Source: an uncultured Oscillospiraceae bacterium
GTDB taxonomy: Bacteria > Bacillota > Clostridia > Oscillospirales > Oscillospiraceae
DNA length: 15,374 nucleotides
Assembly: GCA_934630985.1 (NCBI GenBank)
Contig: CAKTXO010000030.1
Location: 1 to 15,374 of the forward strand
Direction: 5' to 3'
Shown here: piece after piece, positions 6,608-12,176 of the stretch
Layout: each line of letters opens with the position of its first letter
Position numbering within the stretch: position 1 is the first letter of the stretch
Notes under the pieces: model-generated
The model's database searches: none
The model's input: the letters and a program-made list of their open reading frames with translations, nothing else
Told to the model about the DNA's origin: nothing
Position numbers and translations under genes: made by a program

Positions 6608-6636
6608 AGCCGGTGTGAGTTTCACACCGGTTTTTT
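6607..6636 (+). terminator. Distal copy of duplicated terminator hairpin (DtxR-family gene)
   Basis: Stem CCGGTGTGA (6610-6618) / TCACACCGG (6622-6630), directly followed by TTTTTT (6631-6636). Of the six hairpin copies in the three loci this is the clearest functional intrinsic terminator. Confidence 0.8.
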
Positions 6637-6661
6637 CACGGGTTTTTGTACACACTGAAAA

Positions 6662-6690
6662 TTGACAGATTGTGGGCCGGTTGCTATAAT
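6662..6690 (+). promoter_or_regulatory. Perfect consensus sigma-A promoter of the azl operon
   Basis: TTGACA (6662-6667), 17-base spacer, TATAAT (6685-6690), both hexamers exact. Transcription should start near 6697, about 18 bases before the first gene at 6715. No obvious operator is visible, which suggests strong constitutive expression. Confidence 0.85.
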
Positions 6691-6714
6691 AAGAAAGTTT
6701 CTGGAGGATGAACC

Positions 6715-7089
6715 ATGCGTAATTGCGAAAATTGCGGCGGCTGCGCCGGGGGCTGCGCCGGATGCTCCGGCTGTGCCCGGGAGCTGGTGGTAAGCCCCGG
6801 GGAAATTGAGCTTCTGAAAAAACTGGGTCAGTATGCCTTTTTGCCGGTAGCCCGGAAAATGGGTGATCTGACCCCCTGCTATCCGGAGCCGGATGCCCCG
6901 GAGAATATTTCCCTGATCTTGCAGCTGCTGGAAAAAAAGAACCTGATCTCCCTGGACTATGACAAGCCCCTGAAAGGGGAGTATGGGCTCGCCTATGAGA
7001 GCCTTCCCATCCGGGGCAGCATGGCGCTGACCCAGCGAGGTCAGCAGGTGCTGGAAATGCTGGAGTATCAGGGAATGACAGAAGAGTAA
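6715..7089 (+). CDS. Cys-rich N-terminus protein with winged-helix-like C-terminal part, unknown function
   Basis: A 124-residue protein whose first 20 residues hold six cysteines spaced C-x2-C-x2-C-x3-C-x2-C-x2-C (residues 4, 7, 10, 14, 17, 20) separated by Gly and Ala, a likely metal or cluster-binding knot. The rest (about 27-124) looks like a small helical, possibly winged-helix domain (EIELLKKLGQYAF; SLILQLLEKKNLISLDYDKP; GSMALTQRGQQVLEML). Similar proteins are, to my recollection, common and uncharacterised in Clostridia. GGAGG lies 7 bases before ATG. It is first in the transcript from a perfect consensus promoter and 17 bases upstream of azlC, so it may be a small regulator or metal-binding protein. 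Function is not established. Confidence 0.8.
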   Translation: MRNCENCGGCAGGCAGCSGCARELVVSPGEIELLKKLGQYAFLPVARKMGDLTPCYPEPDAPENISLILQLLEKKNLISLDYDKPLKGEYGLAYESLPIRGSMALTQRGQQVLEMLEYQGMTEE

Positions 7090-7106
7090 AACGAGGTAAG
7101 ACAGAA

Positions 7107-7820
7107 ATGAACTTTCAAGAGTACCGAGCCGGAGTCAACCGGGGTCTTCCGGTGGGAATGGGCTATTTTTCCGTGAGCTTCGGATTCGGAGCCATGGCGG
7201 TGAGCCAGGGCCTTTCCGCCTGGAGCGCCACATTGATTTCCCTAACCAATCTGACCAGTGCCGGCCAGTTTGCGGGGCTGACGGTAATTGTGGCGGCGGC
7301 CACCCTGTGGGAAATGATTCTGACCCAGCTGATCATCAACAGCCGCTATGCCCTGATGAGTCTGGCTTTGAGCCAGCGGATGGGCGAAAAAATCGGATTG
7401 CTGCCCAGGCTTTTCATTGCCTTTTTCAATACCGACGAGATTTTCGCCCTGGCCATGGCGAGGACGGAACCGCTGACGGTGCCCTATCTGCTGGGCTTGG
7501 GGACGCTTCCTATTGTGGGCTGGACTCTGGGTACCCTGTGCGGCGGTTTGGCGGGCTCCGTGCTGCCCCATTCCATCCAGGCGGCATTGGGTGTCATGCT
7601 CTACGGCATGTTCGTTGCCATCGTGATTCCCCCTGCCAAGCAGGATCGGAAGGTTCTGGTTTCCGTGATTCTGGCGCTGGTGTGCAGCAGTGCCTTTGCC
7701 TGGGTGCCCATGCTTCAGCAGGTGTCCGCAGGCATTTCCATCGTCATCTGCACTGTGGCGGCGGCGGGCATCTGCGCCTGGCTTCTGCCCATTGAGGAGA
7801 AAGAGAAGGCGGCAGCGTGA
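7107..7820 (+). CDS. azlC: AzlC-family branched-chain amino acid exporter, large subunit
   Basis: A 237-residue integral membrane protein of the AzlC family. With AzlD it exports branched-chain amino acids and toxic analogues across the cytoplasmic membrane. The N-terminal signature RAGVNRGLPVGMGYFSVSFGFGAMA, the helix-rich middle (ILTQLIINSRYALMSLALSQR) and the segment FNTDEIFALAM are typical. Several hydrophobic segments cover most of the chain, and the C-terminus is charged (EEKEKAAA). The last codons overlap azlD by four bases, showing translational coupling. It is the second gene of the operon beginning at 6715. Confidence 0.92.
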   Translation: MNFQEYRAGVNRGLPVGMGYFSVSFGFGAMAVSQGLSAWSATLISLTNLTSAGQFAGLTVIVAAATLWEMILTQLIINSRYALMSLALSQRMGEKIGLLPRLFIAFFNTDEIFALAMARTEPLTVPYLLGLGTLPIVGWTLGTLCGGLAGSVLPHSIQAALGVMLYGMFVAIVIPPAKQDRKVLVSVILALVCSSAFAWVPMLQQVSAGISIVICTVAAAGICAWLLPIEEKEKAAA

Positions 7821-8137
7821 ATCTGTATGTGTACATTCTGACCATGGCTCTGACCACCTATCTGATTCGGGTGCTGCCCCTGACCATTTTCCGCAAGCCC
7901 ATCCGCAGCCGGTTTCTGCGCTCCTTCCTCTATTATGTGCCCTATGTGTGCCTGACCGCCATGACCTTCCCGGCCATCCTGTCCAGCACGGCCTCGGTCA
8001 TCAGCGGAGCGGCGGCTCTGGCAGTGGCGATCCTTCTTGCCTACCGGGGCAAGAGCCTGATCGTGGTGGCACTGAGCAGCAGCGCGGCGGTGCTGATTGT
8101 GGAATTTCTGCTGAAAATGCTGGGGGTGTTGGCATGA
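7817..8137 (+). CDS. azlD: AzlD-family branched-chain amino acid exporter, small subunit
   Basis: A 106-residue hydrophobic protein with three or four membrane segments and the family's typical beginning YILTMALTTYLIRVLPLTIFRK followed by SFLYYVPYVCLTAMTFPAIL. It is the partner of AzlC. The start is GTG 7817 in the GTGA overlap with azlC; no later ATG preserves the conserved N-terminus. The stop overlaps the next gene's start (ATGA), so all three are likely translated in succession. Confidence 0.9.
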   Translation: MNLYVYILTMALTTYLIRVLPLTIFRKPIRSRFLRSFLYYVPYVCLTAMTFPAILSSTASVISGAAALAVAILLAYRGKSLIVVALSSSAAVLIVEFLLKMLGVLA

Positions 8138-8685
8138 TTCGCAAGGCCTGCAAGGCGGATATTCCGGCCATCGCCGCCATTTACGACCGGCTTCACGATG
8201 CCGAGGAGGCAGGGAAGGCGGAAATCGGCTGGGTTCGGGGGGTGTATCCCACCGAGGGAACAGCCCAAGCAGCTCTCAAGCGGGACGACCTGTTTGTTAT
8301 GGAAGAGGACGGGGTGGTGGTAGGCGCGGCCATTCTCAACCAGACCCAGGTGCCGGAATATTACGGCGCGCCTTGGGAGTTTCCTGCCAGCGAGGAAGAG
8401 GTCATGGTGCTGCACACCCTGACCATCGACCCGAATACCGCAGGAAAGGGCTATGGCAAGGCCTTTGTGGCCTTTTATGAGCAATACGCCCGGGAAAACG
8501 GCTGCCGTGTCCTTCGGATGGACACCAACCGGCGCAACGCCCGGGCAAGAAAAATGTACGCCGGTCTTGGCTACCGGGAAATCGGCATCGTGCCCTGCGA
8601 TTTCAACGGCATTTCCGGAATCGGGCTGGTTTTGCTGGAAAAACCATTGTTCTGCCCAGAAGGAAAAAATAGGAAAAATTGTTAA
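8134..8685 (+). CDS. GNAT-family N-acetyltransferase
   Basis: A 183-residue acetyl-CoA-dependent acetyltransferase. The N-terminal segment IRKACKADIPAIAAIYDRLHDAEE is typical of RimI-like GNATs. Motif A is VLHTLTIDPNTAGKGYGKAF, in which AGKGYG stands for the R/Q-x-x-G-x-G/A pyrophosphate loop. RMDTNRRNARARKMYAGLGYREIG is motif B. ATG 8134 overlaps the azlD stop. The reading frame is open upstream of this ATG, but the overlap and the family N-terminus fix the start. The substrate is unknown. The position after azlCD suggests a small-molecule amine or amino acid, which is inference. It is followed by the terminator at 8701. Confidence 0.88.
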   Translation: MIRKACKADIPAIAAIYDRLHDAEEAGKAEIGWVRGVYPTEGTAQAALKRDDLFVMEEDGVVVGAAILNQTQVPEYYGAPWEFPASEEEVMVLHTLTIDPNTAGKGYGKAFVAFYEQYARENGCRVLRMDTNRRNARARKMYAGLGYREIGIVPCDFNGISGIGLVLLEKPLFCPEGKNRKNC

Positions 8686-8700
8686 ATAACTGTGTATCTT

Positions 8701-8734
8701 CCCGGTTTGTCTTGACAAACCGGGAGGCTTTTGT
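8701..8734 (+). terminator. Terminator of the azl operon
   Basis: A perfect stem CCCGGTTTGTC (8701-8711) / GACAAACCGGG (8714-8724), followed by AGGCTTTTGTT. It lies 15 bases after the GNAT stop codon. Its 3' arm contains the -35 box of the next promoter. Confidence 0.75.
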
Positions 8735-8740
8735 TATAAC
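8712..8740 (+). promoter_or_regulatory. Sigma-A promoter of the mntP transcript, embedded in the terminator
   Basis: TTGACA (8712-8717), 17-base spacer, TATAAC (8735-8740): an exact -35 box and a five-of-six -10 box. The -35 box is formed by the loop and 3' arm of the preceding terminator. Initiation near 8747 would give a leader of about 424 bases before mntP. Confidence 0.75.
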
Positions 8741-8753
8741 TTATACGAGTTTT

Positions 8754-8903
8754 TAATAAAACGCTAAAAAGCGTTTTATTAGGCCGCAGGATTGCGGCCA
8801 GCGGCCACTGCCGCTAAAAAACGAAGTCAATACATTTCTTACCGCCGCCCAGGCGGTCTGCCGTGAAACGGCTTAAGTAAAATGGTGAAATCATTTTATT
8901 AAG
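8754..8903 (+). other. Array of six consecutive hairpins in the mntP leader
   Basis: Reading from 5': A, TAATAAAACGCT (8754-8765) / AGCGTTTTATTA (8770-8781), perfect, AAAA loop. B, GGCCGCA (8782-8788) / TGCGGCC (8793-8799). C, AGCGGC (8800-8805) / GCCGCT (8810-8815). D, ACCGCC (8841-8846) / GGCGGT (8852-8857). E, GCCGT (8860-8864) / ACGGC (8868-8872). F, TAAAATG (8878-8884) / CATTTTA (8892-8898), extended by CTTAA/TTAAG. The 5' arm of A and the 3' arm of F could also pair (TTAATAAAA with TTTTATTAA), closing the whole block. No open frame is credible. It may be an independent small RNA, a repeat unit inserted in the leader, or part of the leader's regulation. Confidence 0.55.
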
Positions 8904-8916
8904 AAATAGTATTAAC

Positions 8917-9035
8917 CCAGAAGAGGGAGTAGTCGGCGGGAGGGCCCGGGGCGGAATCGACATACTGGGGAAACCCCCGGTTCCACCTGAAATGACGAGA
9001 CTTGGAAGGCCGGCTCAGTCTCTTTGCAGCTTCTG
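8917..9035 (+). promoter_or_regulatory. Probable yybP-ykoY manganese riboswitch
   Basis: The yybP-ykoY class senses Mn2+ and often precedes mntP. Conserved-looking pieces occur in order: GAGGGAGTAGT (8922-8932; consensus GGGGAGUAG), CGACATACT (8958-8966; consensus like CAACAUACU) opening a GC-rich hairpin ACTGGGG/CCCCGGT, and CGAGACT (8996-9002; consensus GAGACC). CAGAAG (8919-8924) can pair with CTTCTG (9030-9035), and AAGAG with CTCTT, to close the fold. The basal stem is not a clean match, so a covariance-model search is needed to confirm it. The neighbour (mntP, 136 bases downstream) fits the class. Confidence 0.6.
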
Positions 9036-9063
9036 TGTCGGTTAAGGGAAACTTCGGGTTTCC

Positions 9064-9170
9064 TAAGGAAACTCTGAATAAATCGTCGGCGGCTGGACAG
9101 CGGATCTTTTGCTGCTAGCTCTTGCCGATTTCATCAGAGCTTCCTTAAATTCTGGTACGGAGGCTTTTTT
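9064..9170 (+). promoter_or_regulatory. Candidate switch (expression platform) before mntP
   Basis: Two alternative pairings share AGCTTCC (9138-9144). In one, it pairs with GGAGGCT (9159-9165), which contains the mntP ribosome binding site and is directly followed by TTTTT: a sequestering or terminating hairpin. In the other, TAAGGAAACTCTGA (9064-9077) pairs with TCAGAGCTTCCTTA (9134-9147), with one mismatch, leaving the ribosome binding site free. The outer 22-bp inverted repeat (19 of 22 matched) would also fit a small 84-bp repeat element (9064-9147). Confidence 0.55.
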
Positions 9171-9737
9171 ATGGGAATCGGAGAACTGATTTTGCTGGCG
9201 GTGGGACTGAGTATGGACGCCTTCGCCGTGTCCGTGTGCAAGGGACTTGCCATGAAGAAGGCTACGCTGCGCTCGGAACTGACCTGCGGGGTGTGGTTCG
9301 GCGGCTTTCAGGCCTTGATGCCCACCCTGGGCTTCTTCCTGGGCACCCTGTTTGCCGCGGCCATCGAGGCGGTGGATCACTGGATCGCCTTCGGGCTGCT
9401 GGCGGTGATCGGCGTGAACATGCTCAAGGAGGCTGCGTCCTCGGAGGAGGAGCCGGAGACCGCGGACCTTTCCGCAAAGACCATGTTTATTCTGGCGGTG
9501 GCCACCTCCATTGACGCCCTGGCCGTGGGCATTTCCCTGGCCATGGTGGGTCAGGTGAATATTTTCTTTGCCGCCCCGCTCATCGGCCTGTGCACCTGCC
9601 TCCTCTCCGCCATCGGCGTGAAGGTGGGCAATGTCTTCGGCAGTCGGTTTGAGAAAAAAGCGGAGATCGCAGGCGGCGTGATCCTGATTCTCCTGGGCGT
9701 GAAGATTTTACTGGAGCATCTGGGGGTGCTGGCTTGA
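9171..9737 (+). CDS. mntP: Manganese efflux pump MntP
   Basis: A 188-residue inner-membrane protein of the MntP/YebN family that exports Mn2+ and protects the cell from manganese excess. It has about six membrane segments arranged as two related halves, each with the signature acidic motif: GLSMDAFAVS (Asp16) and ATSIDALAVG (Asp115). The length is the family norm. The start is fixed by CGGAGG 7 bases upstream. It is preceded by a probable manganese riboswitch, which would raise expression when Mn2+ is high. The stop overlaps the start of the VanZ-like gene. Confidence 0.95.
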   Translation: MGIGELILLAVGLSMDAFAVSVCKGLAMKKATLRSELTCGVWFGGFQALMPTLGFFLGTLFAAAIEAVDHWIAFGLLAVIGVNMLKEAASSEEEPETADLSAKTMFILAVATSIDALAVGISLAMVGQVNIFFAAPLIGLCTCLLSAIGVKVGNVFGSRFEKKAEIAGGVILILLGVKILLEHLGVLA

Positions 9738-10192
9738 TTCGCACGAAAAAAAGAATGACTCTCTGCTGGGTGCTCACCGCCGTGTGCCTGGCCTTTATCT
9801 GGGGCAACTCCCTGCTTCCCGGGGAGATTTCCGGAGCCATCAGCGACGAGGTGGAGCATATACTGGAGCTGCTGCTGCCGGAAGGAGAGCAGATCGTAGA
9901 GGAAAGCGTGTTCCCCCTGCGGAAGCTGGCTCACTTTACGGAGTTCACCGCCCTGGGCCTGTGCCTGACCTGGCTGTTTGGAATGCTCCAAAAAGGACGG
10001 CTTCCGGCGGTTCTGTGGGGCGTGGCGGCTGCCTGCGTGGATGAGTCCATTCAGATGTTCGTCCCCGACCGGGGGCCTGGGCTGCGGGATGTGGGAATCG
10101 ACACCTGCGGCGTACTCACGGGAATGATTTTGCTTTCAATTGGATATGATTGCCTTTGTAAGCGCAAGAAACGACACTTAGGAGGAAACTGA
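9734..10192 (+). CDS. VanZ-like family protein
   Basis: A 152-residue membrane protein. It has an N-terminal membrane helix (about 8-27), FPLRKLAHFTEFTALGL (60-76), a third hydrophobic segment, and DESIQMFVPDRGPGLRDVGIDTCGVLTG (103-130), the conserved VanZ-like core (R-K-x-A-H-F...E; D-E-x-x-Q; D-x-x-x-D/N...G). The family name comes from a teicoplanin-resistance accessory protein, but most members have no known role, and resistance should not be assumed. The TTG start at 9734 lies in a TTGA overlap with mntP; ATG 9755 is an alternative that keeps the first helix. It is probably co-translated with mntP. Confidence 0.85.
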   Translation: MIRTKKRMTLCWVLTAVCLAFIWGNSLLPGEISGAISDEVEHILELLLPEGEQIVEESVFPLRKLAHFTEFTALGLCLTWLFGMLQKGRLPAVLWGVAAACVDESIQMFVPDRGPGLRDVGIDTCGVLTGMILLSIGYDCLCKRKKRHLGGN

Positions 10193-10193
10193 A

Positions 10194-10733
10194 ATGAAAA
10201 AACTGCTTTGTGCCTTGCTGGCACTGACCATGCTGCTGTCCCTGGGAGCCTGCGGCAAAGACAGCACCGAGACGACCGCTCCCGGGAATCCCAATCTGGA
10301 TGGCACCGTCGAGGAACTGCTGAACCAGGTTCTGGAGAAGCAGCCCTCCGGATTTGACGGGGAGGTTGCCGCCATTGACCTGACGGACACCAGCCAGGAG
10401 GGAACCTGGATTTTTGAGAGCACCACAGGCCTGTCCGATCCGGCTCAGCTGAAGCAGGCGGCGTTCTTTGAGCCGATGATGAGCTCCATCGCCTTTTCCC
10501 TGGTGATGGTTCGCACGGCGGACGCGGTGGATCCCAAGGCGGTTGCCCAGGCCATGAAGGAGGGCATCAACCCCCGGAAGTGGATCTGCGTGGAGGCCGA
10601 CGATATGCTGGTTGCCGGCTGCGGCGATGTGGTGATGCTCATCATGCTGGCTTCCGAGGACGGCATGACCGCCCAGAGCTTTGTGGATGCCTTCCAGAGC
10701 GTGGCGGGCAGAGAGCTGGACTTTGTAATCTGA
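10194..10733 (+). CDS. Small lipoprotein, possibly DUF4358-like
   Basis: A 179-residue secreted protein. The signal sequence KKLLCALLALTMLLSLGAC ends in a lipobox with Cys20 as the predicted lipid anchor, followed by a short Thr/Ser-rich linker. The mature domain (about 35-179) is acidic and contains a block resembling DUF4358 (SLVMVRTADAVDPKAVAQAMKEG ... EADDMLVAGCGDVVMLIML). Such lipoproteins often sit beside MBOAT genes in Clostridia, as here, though the assignment is from memory. It starts one base after the VanZ-like stop with AGGAGGAAACTGAA before the ATG. It is followed by a strong terminator, so it ends the mntP transcript. Function unknown. Confidence 0.75.
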   Translation: MKKLLCALLALTMLLSLGACGKDSTETTAPGNPNLDGTVEELLNQVLEKQPSGFDGEVAAIDLTDTSQEGTWIFESTTGLSDPAQLKQAAFFEPMMSSIAFSLVMVRTADAVDPKAVAQAMKEGINPRKWICVEADDMLVAGCGDVVMLIMLASEDGMTAQSFVDAFQSVAGRELDFVI

Positions 10734-10742
10734 TGACAAAAA

Positions 10743-10769
10743 GGCAGCGGCAGTGCCGCTGCCTTTTTT
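10743..10769 (+). terminator. Intrinsic terminator after the lipoprotein gene
   Basis: A perfect 9-bp GC stem GGCAGCGGC (10743-10751) / GCCGCTGCC (10755-10763) with an AGT loop, then TTTTTT. It separates the mntP unit from the MBOAT gene, which starts only 19 bases later. Confidence 0.92.
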
Positions 10770-10787
10770 GAAAATTGAGGAGAATCT

Positions 10788-12167
10788 ATGGTTTTTTCCA
10801 GTATTCCGTTTCTATACTACTTTCTCCCGGCGGTGCTGATCGTCTATTTCCTCACCCCCAGGAAGGGGAAAAACGCGGTGCTGCTGATTGCAAGTCTGCT
10901 GTTTTACGGCTGGGGAGAGCCGAAGCTGCTGCTGCTGATGGCAGCGACCATTCTGGCCTTTTACCTCTGCGGCCTTGCCATCGGGAAAAGCGAAAGGCAC
11001 AAAAAGCTGTGGCTGACGGTGTCCGTCTGCGTGGGCGTGGGACTGCTGGGGCTATTCAAATACGCGGACTTTTTCCTTTCCAGCTTCAACGCCCTCACCG
11101 GTCTGAGTCTGCCCCTTCTGAAGCTGGCTCTGCCCGTGGGCATCAGCTTTTATACCTTCCAGTGCCTGAGCTATACCGTGGACGTGTACCGGGGGCAGGT
11201 GGAGCCCCAACGGAATCTCATTTCCTTTGGAGCTTATGTGGCTCTGTTTCCTCAGCTGATTGCCGGGCCTATCGTCCGCTACCGGGACGTAGCCCGGGAG
11301 CTGGAAACGAGAAAGCACAGCCTGGAGGATATCGGCCTGGGTCTGCGGCGGTTTGTGATCGGCCTTGCCAAGAAGGTGATTCTGGCGGATAATCTGGCAC
11401 TGCTGGGAAATCTTTACCGGCAGAGTACCGCCCCTTCGGTGGCCTTTGCCTGGCTGTACGCCCTTTCCTTTATGCTGAACATTTACTTTGATTTTTCCGG
11501 CTATTCCGATATGGCCATCGGCCTGGGTCGGATGTTCGGCTTCCGTTTCCCGGAGAATTTCGACTATCCCTACTGCGCGAAAAGCGTCACGGAATTCTGG
11601 CGGCGGTGGCATATGACCCTGGGAGGCTGGTTCCGGGACTATGTGTACATTCCCCTGGGAGGCAACCGGGTGAGCCGGGGCAAATGGGTGCGCAATATCC
11701 TGATTGTCTGGATGCTCACGGGATTGTGGCATGGGGCGGCCTGGAATTTTGTCCTGTGGGGTCTGGTCTTCGCCGGGCTGTTGCTTCTGGAAAAGTGGGT
11801 GCCGGGACTGCAAAAGCTGCCCGATCCCATCCGTCAGGCCTATGTGCTGCTGGCGGTGTGCCTGAGCTTCGTGCTGTTCAATGCCCAGTCTCTTTCCCAG
11901 GCGGCAGGGGACTTTGCCGCCCTGTTCGGTTTTGGCGGGTTGCCCGTCTTCACGGCGGAAACCGGGTACTATCTGGGAAGCTTCCTGCCCCTGCTGCTCA
12001 TTTCCCTGCTGGGGGCTACGCCGGTGGTAAGAAATTACGGTCGGTATTTGGAGAAAAACGGATTCCTTCGGGCAATTCAGCCCCTTTTCTGGATTGGACT
12101 TGCCCTGGTCGCCACCGGCTATCTGGTGGACGGCTCCTTCAGCCCCTTCCTGTACTTCCGGTTCTGA
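10788..12167 (+). CDS. MBOAT-family O-acyltransferase (AlgI/DltB-like)
   Basis: A 459-residue polytopic membrane protein that moves an acyl (usually acetyl) group from a cytoplasmic donor toward an extracellular acceptor polymer. It has many hydrophobic segments from residue 8 onward. The conserved core is FDFSGYSDMAIGLGRMFGFRFPENFDYPY (234-262), EFWRRWHMTLGGWFRDYVYIPLGGNR (269-294, His275) and MLTGLWHGAAWNFVLWGL (309-326), whose His315 is the conserved catalytic histidine. It resembles AlgI and related PatA-like exopolysaccharide or wall acetylases rather than DltB, since no dlt genes are near. It starts at ATG 10788 after GGAG. The next gene, 9 bases downstream, encodes its likely extracellular partner. 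Confidence 0.92.
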   Translation: MVFSSIPFLYYFLPAVLIVYFLTPRKGKNAVLLIASLLFYGWGEPKLLLLMAATILAFYLCGLAIGKSERHKKLWLTVSVCVGVGLLGLFKYADFFLSSFNALTGLSLPLLKLALPVGISFYTFQCLSYTVDVYRGQVEPQRNLISFGAYVALFPQLIAGPIVRYRDVARELETRKHSLEDIGLGLRRFVIGLAKKVILADNLALLGNLYRQSTAPSVAFAWLYALSFMLNIYFDFSGYSDMAIGLGRMFGFRFPENFDYPYCAKSVTEFWRRWHMTLGGWFRDYVYIPLGGNRVSRGKWVRNILIVWMLTGLWHGAAWNFVLWGLVFAGLLLLEKWVPGLQKLPDPIRQAYVLLAVCLSFVLFNAQSLSQAAGDFAALFGFGGLPVFTAETGYYLGSFLPLLLISLLGATPVVRNYGRYLEKNGFLRAIQPLFWIGLALVATGYLVDGSFSPFLYFRF

Positions 12168-12176
12168 GGTGGCGCT

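Noticed and set aside
199..6636. CRISPR array or IS element with transposase
   Set aside because: The three repeats are kilobases apart, contain no spacers, and no transposase or cas gene is visible. They fit miniature elements instead.
6724..6774. Ferredoxin-type iron-sulphur motif in the Cys-rich protein
   Set aside because: The spacing C-x2-C-x2-C-x3-C-x2-C-x2-C with Gly/Ala between and no following proline does not match a 4Fe-4S ferredoxin motif exactly. Metal binding is likely but the type is not assigned.
7690..8133. Upstream extension of the GNAT frame through azlC and azlD
   Set aside because: It is only an open frame overlapping two real membrane-protein genes. The GNAT domain begins at ATG 8134, in an ATGA overlap with azlD.
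9734..10192. Glycopeptide resistance gene vanZ
   Set aside because: Only the broad VanZ-like family core is present and no other van genes are nearby. Most family members have no link to resistance.
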